DNA from: Anaerozeibacter quisquiliarum
GTDB lineage: Bacteria; Bacillota; Clostridia; Christensenellales; Aristaeellaceae
Direction: 5' to 3' (one strand)
NCBI GenBank assembly: GCA_051162045.1
Contig: JBISDI010000012.1
DNA length: 64,000 nt
Every line of letters begins with the position of its first letter. The first letter of the stretch is position 1. A program made the translations under genes and the position numbers. The notes under the pieces were generated by a model. That model worked only from the letters and a program-made list of their open reading frames with translations, searched no databases and was not told where the DNA came from. Of the stretch, positions 25,092 through 32,997 are shown in pieces.

Positions 25092-25119
25092 GGGAAATCC
25101 TCCTTCCGTCGTTGAGCGG

Positions 25120-26148
25120 TCAGTCAAATCGGATGGCCTGCGCGCGGCGCGCATCGACCGAGCCGATCAACCGGGCGGCGGGGTCGGTTTGCTGAATTTG
25201 CGCAAGCAGTTGCGGCGCGTCCTCCGGGTGTACGGCGATGAGCAATCCGCCCGAGGTCTGCGGGTCGAACATCAATTCTTGCAGCGCGAACGGCACCGCG
25301 TCCAGGGTACATCGGCCCGACAGGTGGTTGCGGTTGCGCTGACCGGCCGCGGTCAGCAGGAATTCGTCGGCGTAGCCGCGCGCGCCGGGCAGCAGCGGCA
25401 GCGCCTCGGGCGTCAGCGTCAGCGTGGCATGCCGTCCCGCCATTTCGAGCGCGTGCGCAAGCAGGCCGAATCCGGTGATGTCGGTCGCGGCGCTCACGCG
25501 GTATTTGCGCATCGCGCGCGCGGCGTCGCGGTTCAGGCGGGTCATCGAGGCGACCGCGGCGCCATAGGCCTCTGTCGAGCAAAGCCCCGCGCGGTGGGCG
25601 GCCAGCACCACCCCGACGCCCAGTGCCTTGGTCAGGATGATCCGGTCGCCGACGCGCGGCGTGTCGTTGCGGGTGAGCGCGCCGCGATCCGCCATGCCGG
25701 TGACCGACAGCCCGTACTTGAGCTCGCGGTCGTAGATCGAGTGCCCGCCCGCGATCACCGCCCCCGCCTCGCGCACCTTTTCAGCCCCGCCGCGCAGCAC
25801 TTCGGCCAGCAGCGCCGCATCGCCATCCTCGGGGAAGCAGATCAGGTTGAGCGCCAGTAGCGGCTCGCCGCCCATGGCGTACACGTCGCTGAGCGCGTTG
25901 GCGGCGGCAATCTGCCCGAACAGGTATGGATCGTCCACCATCGGCGGAAAGAAGTCGAGCGTGGACACCAGCGCACGCTCGTCATCGAGCGCCCAGACCG
26001 CGGCGTCGTCGTTCGCGTCCAGCCCGACCAGCAGGCGCGGGTCGGCCGCCCCCTTGAGCGGGGCCAGCAGGTCGCTAAGCTCACCCGGCCCGATCTTCGC
26101 GCCGCAGCCGCCGCTCGTACACATCGAAAGCGGGATCTTGTGGGTCAA
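25120..26148 (-). CDS. selD: Selenide, water dikinase (selenophosphate synthetase)
   Basis: Makes selenophosphate from selenide and ATP. The 342-residue protein has the catalytic Cys and Lys in SGGCGAKIG (residues 12-20); the position that is selenocysteine in some homologues is Cys here. LVGLDANDDAAVW, AGGHSIYD and the C-terminal FDPQTSGGLLIAV motifs are intact. The start is TTG at 26148, overlapping the upstream stop (TTGA). No selA, selB or selC is visible in the window, and all neighbours belong to the selenium-dependent hydroxylase system, so this SelD most likely serves the selenium cofactor pathway. Confidence 0.96.
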   Translation of the reverse strand: MTHKIPLSMCTSGGCGAKIGPGELSDLLAPLKGAADPRLLVGLDANDDAAVWALDDERALVSTLDFFPPMVDDPYLFGQIAAANALSDVYAMGGEPLLALNLICFPEDGDAALLAEVLRGGAEKVREAGAVIAGGHSIYDRELKYGLSVTGMADRGALTRNDTPRVGDRIILTKALGVGVVLAAHRAGLCSTEAYGAAVASMTRLNRDAARAMRKYRVSAATDITGFGLLAHALEMAGRHATLTLTPEALPLLPGARGYADEFLLTAAGQRNRNHLSGRCTLDAVPFALQELMFDPQTSGGLLIAVHPEDAPQLLAQIQQTDPAARLIGSVDARRAQAIRFD

Positions 26149-26414
26149 TGCGCATCCTCCTCGATCGGTTTATAGCAGCTGTGCCCATTTTCGACCAGCC
26201 GCCGATAAAGCGCGCCGCGCGCGGCACGCGCGCGCTCGAGCGCGGCAAGCGCCGCCGGCAGTTCCGCGGGCGACAGCCTGAGCGCGATGCCGCAGCCGGC
26301 GCGTATGGCGCCGGGCAGCGGCATGACGGTCGCGCGCAGCCCCGCCGCCAGCAGCAGTTGCTCGGCGCGCACCGCGTGCGACGTGCCGTCGAAGGTAATC
26401 AGCGCTTCTTCCAT
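26145..26414 (-). CDS. DUF3343 putative Se/S carrier protein
   Basis: An 89-residue protein of the DUF3343 family (TF: ITFDGTSHAVRAEQLL; a GAIRAGCGIALR motif with the conserved Cys; a short C-terminal tail). Family members sit in selenium and selenocysteine-related loci and are thought to carry selenium or sulfur on the Cys. It lies 8 bp after csd and overlaps selD by TTGA. An upstream in-frame extension inside csd lacks family similarity, so ATG 26414 is used despite a weak ribosome site. Confidence 0.85.
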   Translation of the reverse strand: MEEALITFDGTSHAVRAEQLLLAAGLRATVMPLPGAIRAGCGIALRLSPAELPAALAALERARAARGALYRRLVENGHSCYKPIEEDAH

Positions 26415-26422
26415 ACGCCCGC

Positions 26423-27550
26423 TTAACCCGCGCCGCGCGCGACGGCTTCGACCGCCGCGATGCAGGCGTCCACTTCGTCCGCCGTGTTCATGAACGACAG
26501 CGACAGCCGCGTGAGCCCGGTCTCGACGGTGCCCAGCCGCCGATGCAAGAGCGGCGCGCAGTGCCCGCCGGGGCGGCTGGCGATGTCGAATTCCGACCAA
26601 AGTCTAAACGACATCTCGGCGCTGTCCAGGCCGTCTACGGCAAACGACAGGATCGGCAGCCGCTCGTCCGGCGCGAAGTCGCCCGCCAGCCGCACATTGG
26701 GCAATGCAGCGATGCCCGAATGCAGTCGGTTCAGCAGCGCGCGCTCGCGCCGCGCCAGCTCGGGCAGGCCGATCCCAGCGACGCAGCCGATTCCCGCCGC
26801 CAGCGCGTGCAGGCCGTGCGCGCCCGGCGTGCCGGCCTCGAAGGCGTCGGGCATCCGCGCCGCCTGCAGCGGCTCGAACGTATGCGAACCGGTGCCGCCG
26901 GTCTTGGAGACCTGCGTGGGGATGCCCTCGCGCACGATCAGCCCGCCGGTGCCCTGCGGCCCGAGGAGCGCCTTGTGGCCGGTGAAGCACAGGATGTCGG
27001 CCATGTCCATCGAGACCGGCAGCGCGCCCAGCGTCTGCGCGGCGTCGAGCACCATGAGCGCGCCCACGCCCTGAGCGCGCCGATAAACCGCGCGCGCGTC
27101 CGCGATGTTGCCGGTCACGTTCGAGCCGTGGCACAGGAACACCGCGCGGGTTCCGGGCCGGATCAGGTCGAGCAGCCCGTCGAGCCGTACCCGCCCGAGC
27201 GCGTCGCAGGGCGCGATCTCAAGCTCGGCGCCGGCGCGGTAGAGCGGCCGGAGCACCGAGTTGTGCGCCGCCTCGTCGACCGCCACCCGGTCGCCGGGGC
27301 GTATGTAGGCCGCGATCACCAGCGACATCGCCTCGGTGAACGAGCCCGTGAACGCCACGCGCATCGGATCATCCAAGCCAACCAAGGCGGCGACCGCCGT
27401 TCGCGCCGCCAGCACCGCGCGCGCGGCCCGCATCGCGGGTTCGTGAAACGAGCGGCCCGGATTGCCGAAGCCGGCAAGCGCCTCGTCCATCGCCCGGCGC
27501 ACGGCCGGGGGCTTGGGCAGCGTGCCCGCCGCGTTGTCGAAATAGATCAC
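26423..27550 (-). CDS. Cysteine desulfurase family protein (EF2568 type)
   Basis: A PLP-dependent class V aminotransferase-fold enzyme of 375 residues. The N-terminus YFDNAAGTLPKP, the PLP lysine in CFTGHKALLGPQGTGG and the catalytic-loop Cys in RPGGHCAPLLH mark it as the EF2568 branch of cysteine desulfurases, which co-occurs with SelD and YqeB. It probably mobilises sulfur or selenium from cysteine or selenocysteine for the molybdenum cofactor. The start is GTG at 27550 after AAAGGGGA. It is the first gene of the seven-gene selenium operon. Confidence 0.92.
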   Translation of the reverse strand: MIYFDNAAGTLPKPPAVRRAMDEALAGFGNPGRSFHEPAMRAARAVLAARTAVAALVGLDDPMRVAFTGSFTEAMSLVIAAYIRPGDRVAVDEAAHNSVLRPLYRAGAELEIAPCDALGRVRLDGLLDLIRPGTRAVFLCHGSNVTGNIADARAVYRRAQGVGALMVLDAAQTLGALPVSMDMADILCFTGHKALLGPQGTGGLIVREGIPTQVSKTGGTGSHTFEPLQAARMPDAFEAGTPGAHGLHALAAGIGCVAGIGLPELARRERALLNRLHSGIAALPNVRLAGDFAPDERLPILSFAVDGLDSAEMSFRLWSEFDIASRPGGHCAPLLHRRLGTVETGLTRLSLSFMNTADEVDACIAAVEAVARGAG

Positions 27551-27580
27551 TCTGCGTCCCCTTTACGCGATGTTGGTGAT

Positions 27581-27609
27581 ATTGTAGCGGCTCGGATGGG
27601 CGATGTCAA
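27581..27609 (-). promoter_or_regulatory. Promoter of the selenium operon
   Basis: On the minus strand a perfect TTGACA (27609-27604) and TACAAT (27586-27581) with a 17-base spacer, about 30 bases before the csd GTG. It is back to back with the modA promoter, 20 bases away. Confidence 0.75.
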
Positions 27610-27628
27610 CGGTTCGGGGATTTTCCGC

Positions 27629-27658
27629 TTGACAGACATTCGTCGGATGTTTTACAAT
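27629..27658 (+). promoter_or_regulatory. Promoter of the molybdenum operon
   Basis: TTGACA (27629-27634) and TACAAT (27653-27658) with an 18-base spacer. Downstream, at 27653-27695, short TTGT/ACAA and ATTCG-containing repeats could form an operator for the ModE-like protein, but the match to a known ModE site is poor. Confidence 0.7.
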
Positions 27659-27716
27659 ACGCACACAATCGAGTTGTATTCGAAAACAATTCGGGTTTGG
27701 GAAGGGGGCGGTCTTT

Positions 27717-28490
27717 GTGCGGTTCAGGCGGTGGGGGATCTTGTTCGTGGCGGCGGTGGGGCTGATGGCTTCCTTGGGCGCGGCGGCCGAGACCAATTTG
27801 ACGGTGGCGGCGGCGGCCAGTCTGGAAAAGGTGTTCGTGAACGAGCTGATCCCGCGATTTGAGGCGGCCCATCCCGGCGTCAAAATCGAGGGCGTTTATG
27901 ACGCTTCGGGCAAGCTGCAGACGCAGATCGAGCAGGGACTGGCGGCCGACGTGTTCGTGTCGGCGGCGACCAAGCAGATGGACGCGCTGTCCGGGCAGGG
28001 CCTGATCGACGCGCAGTCGGTGGTGGAGCTGCTCGAGAACAAGCTGGTGGCGATCGCGCCCGCGAATTCGGATATCGACATTACGCGCTTTGAGGACATC
28101 GCAAACGCCGCCACGATTGCGATCGGCGATCCGGAGAGCGTGCCGGTCGGCCAGTACAGCCGCGAGGCGCTGACGAATCTCGGCGTGTACGACGCGGTAC
28201 TTGCGAAGGCGAGCCTCGGCACCAATGTGACCGAGGTGCTGGGCTGGGTGGGCGAGGGCAGCGCCGACGTGGGCCTCGTCTACATGACCGACGCGCAAAA
28301 TGACGCGCGCGTCGTGGTTCTGTGCGAAGCGCCCGAGGGGAGCCTCGCCAAGAAGGTCGTCTACCCGGCGGGCGTGGTCGCGGCGACCGCCAATCCCGAC
28401 GCGGCCCGCGCGCTGATGGCGTTCCTGACGAGCGACGAGGCCGGCGAGGTCTTCGCCGGCTACGGCTTCACGCCGATAAAGGCCCCGTGA
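27717..28490 (+). CDS. modA: Molybdate ABC transporter substrate-binding protein
   Basis: A periplasmic-type binding protein for molybdate or tungstate. A signal peptide of about 23 residues (cleavage after GAAA) precedes LTVAAAASLEKVF, YDASGKLQTQIEQG and ADVFVSAATKQMD, the anion-binding motifs of ModA. The start is GTG at 27717 after GAAGGGGGCGG. There is no lipobox Cys, unusual for a Gram-positive binding protein. The gene overlaps modB by GTGA and opens the molybdenum transport and cofactor operon. Confidence 0.95.
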   Translation: MRFRRWGILFVAAVGLMASLGAAAETNLTVAAAASLEKVFVNELIPRFEAAHPGVKIEGVYDASGKLQTQIEQGLAADVFVSAATKQMDALSGQGLIDAQSVVELLENKLVAIAPANSDIDITRFEDIANAATIAIGDPESVPVGQYSREALTNLGVYDAVLAKASLGTNVTEVLGWVGEGSADVGLVYMTDAQNDARVVVLCEAPEGSLAKKVVYPAGVVAATANPDAARALMAFLTSDEAGEVFAGYGFTPIKAP

Positions 28491-29152
28491 ATCCCCTCTT
28501 CGTTTCTCTTCGCACGGCGCTGACCTCGGGCGCGATCACCTTCGCGCTCGGGCTGATCGCCGCGAAGGCGGTGCACGGCATTCGCAGCGCGCGCGTCAAG
28601 CGCGCGCTCGACGTGTTCGCCACGCTGCCGATGGTGCTGCCGCCCACGGTGGCGGGATTTCTGCTGCTGATGGTGTTCGGCGTCAACCGGCCGGTGGGGC
28701 GTTTTTTTCAGGAGGCGTTCGGCGTCAAGGTGGCGTTTTCGTGGGGGGCCACGGTGATCTCGGCCGTGTTTATCTCGTTTCCGCTGATGTACCGGGCGGC
28801 GCGCGGCGCGCTTGAGCAGTTGGACCCGGCGCTTTCGCAGGCGGCGCGCACGATCGGGATGAGCGAGCTCAAACTGTTTTTGCGGGTGGAGCTCAAGCTC
28901 GCGCTGCCGGGCGTGTTGGCCGGCGGCGCGCTCTCGTTCGCGCGCGGGCTCGGCGAGTTCGGCGCGACCGCGATGCTGGCGGGCAACATCTTGGGGCGCA
29001 CGCGCACACTGCCGCTGGCGGTCTACTCGGCGGTGGCGGCGGGCGACATGGCCGAGGCGGCGCGCTACGTCTGGGTGCTGCTCGGCATTTCCGTCGTCTG
29101 CGCGTTCGCGGTGGAGATGATCGGGGCCAAGGGCGGGAGGACAAACGCATGA
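28487..29152 (+). CDS. modB: Molybdate ABC transporter permease
   Basis: A 221-residue permease. Five to six membrane helices are visible, with the ModB sequences ATLPMVLPPTVAGFLLL and GEFGATAMLAGN; the EAA-type loop (ARTIGMSELKLFLRVELKLA) contacts ModC. The GTG at 28487 overlaps the modA stop and gives the family N-terminus; a longer in-frame reading begins inside modA. ATGA overlap with modC. Confidence 0.94.
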   Translation: MNPLFVSLRTALTSGAITFALGLIAAKAVHGIRSARVKRALDVFATLPMVLPPTVAGFLLLMVFGVNRPVGRFFQEAFGVKVAFSWGATVISAVFISFPLMYRAARGALEQLDPALSQAARTIGMSELKLFLRVELKLALPGVLAGGALSFARGLGEFGATAMLAGNILGRTRTLPLAVYSAVAAGDMAEAARYVWVLLGISVVCAFAVEMIGAKGGRTNA

Positions 29153-30204
29153 GCCTGTCGGTCGAGGCGCGCCGCCGCTTCAAGGGGTTCTCGCTGGATG
29201 TGCGCCTCAAAGCGCAGGGCGGCGAGATGCTCGGCATTCTGGGCGCGTCGGGCGCGGGCAAGAGCATGACGCTCAAGGCGGTGGCCGGGCTGTTGACGCC
29301 CGACGAGGGACGGATTATACTGAATGGGCGCGCGCTGTACGACGGCGAGGCGCGCGTCGACCTGCGCCCACAGGCGCGCGGCGTCGGGTATCTGTTCCAG
29401 AATTACGCGCTGTTCCCGCATATGACGGTCATGCAAAACGCGCTCAGCGCGCGGGGCTCGACGCGGGAATTCGTGCGCGAGCTGCTCGAGCGTCTGGAGA
29501 TCGCGCAGCTTTCCGGGCGCTATCCCGCGCAGCTGTCGGGCGGGCAGCAGCAGCGCGCGGCGTTGGCGCGATGTCTCGCCGCGCGGCCCGAGGCCCTGCT
29601 CCTGGACGAGCCGTTCGCGGCGCTTGACGAGCACCTGCGCGAGAAGATGCAGCTCGAGCTGGCGGAAATCCTGAAGGACTTTCCGGGCCCGACGGTCATG
29701 GTCACCCACAGCCGCGACGAAGCGTTCAAGCTGTGCAGACGGCTGGTGGTGATCGAGCGGGGCCGGGTGGCGGCCGAGGGCGAGACCCGCGCGCTGTTTG
29801 GCGATCCGGGCAAGGTGTCGGTGGCGCGGCTGACCGGCTGCAAGAACATTTCGCGCGCGCGGGCGGCATCGCGCGGCCGGGTGTTCTGCGAGGATTGGGG
29901 CGTGGAGCTTCTGATCGAGCGCCCGTTTACGGCCGGGCATACCCACGTGGGCGTGCGCGCGCGCGATTTCGTACCCGCGCCGACCGGCTGCGTTAACCCG
30001 CTGCCGGCGCGCGTGATCCGGCGGGTCGAGGGGCAATTTACCTGGGATGTGATGGTCGACGCGGGCGGGCCGGAGCCCATCTGGTGGAAGATCGATAAGT
30101 CCTCGGGCATGGCCGCGGCCGAGCATCTGTGGGTCGCGCCCGACCGGGTGATGCCGCTTAAGGGCGGCGAAGGCGAGGGATCATCATGGGATGGAGGCCG
30201 GTGA
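29149..30204 (+). CDS. modC: Molybdate ABC transporter ATP-binding protein
   Basis: A 351-residue ATPase with Walker A GASGAGKS near residue 33, signature LSGGQQQR near 125, and Walker B ALLLDEPF. The C-terminal part after about residue 230 is the regulatory (MOBE/TOBE-like) domain of ModC-type ATPases, which often senses molybdate. It overlaps modB by ATGA and the ModE-like gene by 19 bp. Confidence 0.94.
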   Translation: MSLSVEARRRFKGFSLDVRLKAQGGEMLGILGASGAGKSMTLKAVAGLLTPDEGRIILNGRALYDGEARVDLRPQARGVGYLFQNYALFPHMTVMQNALSARGSTREFVRELLERLEIAQLSGRYPAQLSGGQQQRAALARCLAARPEALLLDEPFAALDEHLREKMQLELAEILKDFPGPTVMVTHSRDEAFKLCRRLVVIERGRVAAEGETRALFGDPGKVSVARLTGCKNISRARAASRGRVFCEDWGVELLIERPFTAGHTHVGVRARDFVPAPTGCVNPLPARVIRRVEGQFTWDVMVDAGGPEPIWWKIDKSSGMAAAEHLWVAPDRVMPLKGGEGEGSSWDGGR

Positions 30205-30533
30205 CCAAGCTGCGCATTGCAAACGAGAGCCCATTCTACGGCCCCGGCTGTCAGCAGCTGCTTTCGCTGATCCGGGACACCGGCAGCGTACGCCACGCGT
30301 CCGAGCAGATGGGCCTTTCTTACTCGAAGGCCTGGCGGATGATCCGTGACATCGAGGCGCAGGCGGGCTTCCCGGTGATCGTGCGCCGCCAGGGCGGGCG
30401 CGCGGGCGGCGCGGCGCGGCTGACCGAGGCGGGCGAGCGGCTGCTTCGCCGCTACGGCGCGTACGCCGAGGCCTGCGCTCGCGCGATCGAGGCGATTTTT
30501 CTCGAACACTTTCCCGAGGAGGCGAGTCGATGA
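30186..30533 (+). CDS. ModE-like winged-helix regulator (HTH domain only)
   Basis: A 115-residue protein corresponding to the DNA-binding domain of ModE without the molybdate-binding TOBE domains. GPGCQQLLSLIRDTGSVRHA, the SYSKAWRMIRDIE recognition helix region and VRRQGGRAGGAARLTEAG are diagnostic. It could regulate the mod/moa operon, with molybdate sensed elsewhere or not at all. ATG at 30186 is used; a GTG at 30201 just after GGAGG is an alternative. Overlaps modC by 19 bp and the next gene by ATGA. Confidence 0.88.
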   Translation: MGWRPVTKLRIANESPFYGPGCQQLLSLIRDTGSVRHASEQMGLSYSKAWRMIRDIEAQAGFPVIVRRQGGRAGGAARLTEAGERLLRRYGAYAEACARAIEAIFLEHFPEEASR

Positions 30534-31552
30534 AGCTGATCCCAACCCGCGAGGCCGTGGGGCATGTGCTGTGCCACGACATCACGCGCATCGTGCCGGG
30601 CGAATTCAAGGGCGTGGCGTTTACGAAGGGGCATGTGGTGCGGCCCGAAGACGTCGAGGCGCTTTTGGATCTTGGCAAGGCCAACCTGTACGTGTGGTCG
30701 CTTACGCCGGGCATGGTCCACGAGGACGACGCGGCCTGGCGGCTCTACCGGCTGTGCGCCGGGGAGCACATGCGTCCGCAAGGGCCGAGCGAGGGCAAGA
30801 TCGACGTGATCGCCGAGGCGGACGGCCTGCTGACGGTGGACGTTCCGCGGCTGCGCGCGGTCAACGCGCTGGGCGAGCTGATGGTCGCCACCCGGCCCAC
30901 CAACACGCCCGTGAAGGCGGGCGACAAACTGGCGGGCACGCGCGTGATCCCGCTGGTCGTCGCCGAGGATAAACTGAAAAAGGCGCAAGCCGCCGCGGGC
31001 GCCGCGCCGCTGCTTACATTGACGCCGTTCCAAGCCTTGCGCGCGGGCGTGATTACCACCGGCAGCGAGGTGTTCACCGGGCGCATCGAGGACAAGTTCA
31101 CGCCGGTGCTCGAGCGCAAGATGGCCGAGTATGGCTCCGAAGTCGTGGAAAAGCGCAAGCTGTCCGACGAGCCCGAGCCGATCGCGCGCGCGATCCGGGA
31201 GCTTGCGGGCTTCGGCTGTCAAATCGTGCTGGTGACCGGCGGCATGAGCGTCGATCCCGACGACAGGACGCCGCTGGCGATCAAACTGAGCGGCGCCGAG
31301 ATCATAAGCTACGGCGCGCCGGTGCTGCCGGGCGCGATGTTCATGCTGGCGTACCTGGATGCCGTACCGGTCGTGGGGCTGCCCGGCTGCGTGATGTACG
31401 CCAGGCGCACGATCTTCGACCTGGTGCTGCCGAGGCTCGCGGCCGGTCGGCGCGTGGATGCCGCGGAATTGGCCGCGCTGGGACACGGCGGGCTGTGCCT
31501 GTCGTGCGAAATGTGTACGTTTCCCAATTGCGGGTTCGGAAGGGGCGTGTGA
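30530..31552 (+). CDS. MoeA-like molybdopterin-binding protein with C-terminal Cys cluster
   Basis: A 340-residue member of the molybdopterin-binding family (MoaB/Mog-MoeA fold). An N-terminal domain (about 1-170) with AVGHVLCHDITRIVPGEFKG is followed by a molybdopterin-binding domain with TTGSEVFTGRIEDKF, VTGGMSVDPDD and a GLPGCVMY motif. It resembles the second MoeA-like protein found in selenium-dependent hydroxylase loci rather than canonical MoeA. The end contains CLSCEMCTFPNC, a CxxCxxCxxxxC array able to hold metal or an Fe-S cluster. ATGA overlap with the regulator, GTGA-type overlap with moaC. Confidence 0.85.
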   Translation: MKLIPTREAVGHVLCHDITRIVPGEFKGVAFTKGHVVRPEDVEALLDLGKANLYVWSLTPGMVHEDDAAWRLYRLCAGEHMRPQGPSEGKIDVIAEADGLLTVDVPRLRAVNALGELMVATRPTNTPVKAGDKLAGTRVIPLVVAEDKLKKAQAAAGAAPLLTLTPFQALRAGVITTGSEVFTGRIEDKFTPVLERKMAEYGSEVVEKRKLSDEPEPIARAIRELAGFGCQIVLVTGGMSVDPDDRTPLAIKLSGAEIISYGAPVLPGAMFMLAYLDAVPVVGLPGCVMYARRTIFDLVLPRLAAGRRVDAAELAALGHGGLCLSCEMCTFPNCGFGRGV

Positions 31553-32031
31553 CGGTGGAGGGCCTGACCCATCTGAACGAGCGCGGCGAGGCCTTTATGG
31601 TGGACGTGGCGGGCAAGGCGATAACCGCCCGGCGCGCGCTGGCGCGCGGGCGCATCCACATGAGCAAGGCGACCTATGAGGCGCTCTCGCAGGGCGGCGC
31701 GCCCAAGGGCGACGTGCTGGGCGCGGCGCGCGTGGCCGGCATCATGGCGGTCAAGCGCACGAGCGAGCTGATCCCGCTGTGCCACGCGCTGCCGATCTCG
31801 AAGGCGTCGATCGAGTTTGAATTCCTGAAAGGTGCGCTCGAGGCGCGCTGCGAGGTCAGCTGTCAGGGGCCGACCGGCGTGGAGATGGAGGCGCTGACCG
31901 GCGTGTCGGTCGCGCTGCTGACCGTGTACGACATGCTCAAGGCGCTTGAAAAGGACATGGTGATCGGCGAAATCTGCCTGCTCGAAAAGACGGGCGGCAA
32001 GAGCGGCCCGTTTCGGCGGACGGAGGCGTAA
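31549..32031 (+). CDS. moaC: Cyclic pyranopterin monophosphate synthase
   Basis: Second enzyme of molybdopterin synthesis, acting on the MoaA product. The 160-residue protein has MVDVAGKAITARRA, the ELIPLCHALPI motif and the MEALTGVSVALLTVYDM signature with the catalytic Asp. GTG 31549 overlaps the preceding stop (GTGA) and gives the usual family length; GTG 31555 is an alternative with better spacing to AAGGGG. A longer in-frame reading extends into the previous gene. Confidence 0.95.
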   Translation: MTVEGLTHLNERGEAFMVDVAGKAITARRALARGRIHMSKATYEALSQGGAPKGDVLGAARVAGIMAVKRTSELIPLCHALPISKASIEFEFLKGALEARCEVSCQGPTGVEMEALTGVSVALLTVYDMLKALEKDMVIGEICLLEKTGGKSGPFRRTEA

Positions 32032-32034
32032 TCG

Positions 32035-32994
32035 ATGAAGGACGCGCTGGGACGCGAGATTGATTACCTGCGCGTGTCGATCACCGACCGCTGCAATCTG
32101 CGCTGCCGGTACTGCCAGCCGGACGGCGTAGAGCCGGTCGGGCATGGGGACATCCTGACATATGAGGAGATCGGGCGGCTGGTGGGCGTATTCGCGTCGC
32201 TCGGGGTGAAAAAGGTGCGCGTCACCGGCGGCGAGCCGCTGGCGCGGCGGGGCTGGTTTGGCTTGCTCGAGCGGCTGAGGCGCGTGCCGGGGATCGAGCG
32301 ATTGACGATGACCACCAACGCGGTGGCGTTGCCGCCATGGGTCGATCATCTGGCCGCGCTTAAGCTCGACGGGCTCAATGTCAGCCTCGACAGTGTAGAC
32401 CGCGCGGTGTACGCGCGCATGACCGGGCGCGACGCGCTGAGCGAGGTGCTGGCCGCGCTGGATGCCGCGCTCGATGAGGGCATACCGGTCAAGCTCAACT
32501 GCGTGCCGGTTCGCGGCGTCAACGAGCATGGACTCGCGGATGTCGCCGCGCTGGCCGAGGCGCGGCCGGTGGACGTGCGCTTCATCGAGCTGATGCCGAT
32601 GGGCGCGGGCGCGGCACTCACGGGCATGCCGGGGGACGAGCTGCTTAAACTGATGGCCGCGCGCTATCCGGGCCTTGCGCCCGACCCGGCCCGGCGCGGC
32701 TCCGGCCCGGCGCGGTATTATGAAGCGCCGGATTTAACCGGGCGGATCGGGTTCATCGACGCGCTCAGTCACCGGTTTTGCGCTGATTGCAGCCGGGTGC
32801 GGCTGACCAGCCAGGGGTATTTGAAGCTGTGCCTGGGCTGTGACGACGGGCTCGACCTGCGCGCCCTGCTGCGCGGCGGGGCGGACGACGGCGAACTGCG
32901 CGCGGGGATCGAGCGGGCGGTGTGGGCCAAACCCGCATGCCACGCGTTTGAAAGGGCGGCCTGCCCCGAGGGCATGTCGCGCATAGGGGGATAG
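32035..32994 (+). CDS. moaA: GTP 3',8-cyclase
   Basis: Radical SAM enzyme starting molybdenum cofactor synthesis from GTP. The 319-residue protein has the N-terminal cluster motif CNLRCRYC, GGEPLARR, and the C-terminal 4Fe-4S motif FCADCSRVRLTSQGYLKLC. It ends in the conserved Gly-Gly. It follows moaC by 3 bp. All catalytic elements are present. Confidence 0.96.
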   Translation: MKDALGREIDYLRVSITDRCNLRCRYCQPDGVEPVGHGDILTYEEIGRLVGVFASLGVKKVRVTGGEPLARRGWFGLLERLRRVPGIERLTMTTNAVALPPWVDHLAALKLDGLNVSLDSVDRAVYARMTGRDALSEVLAALDAALDEGIPVKLNCVPVRGVNEHGLADVAALAEARPVDVRFIELMPMGAGAALTGMPGDELLKLMAARYPGLAPDPARRGSGPARYYEAPDLTGRIGFIDALSHRFCADCSRVRLTSQGYLKLCLGCDDGLDLRALLRGGADDGELRAGIERAVWAKPACHAFERAACPEGMSRIGG

Positions 32995-32997
32995 CGT

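Noticed and set aside
25120..26148. Possible selenocysteine in SelD
   Set aside because: The catalytic position is an ordinary Cys codon and no in-frame TGA is present.
27653..27700. ModE-type operator downstream of the modA promoter
   Set aside because: TTGT/ACAA and ATTCG repeats occur, but they do not match a known ModE site well enough to call.
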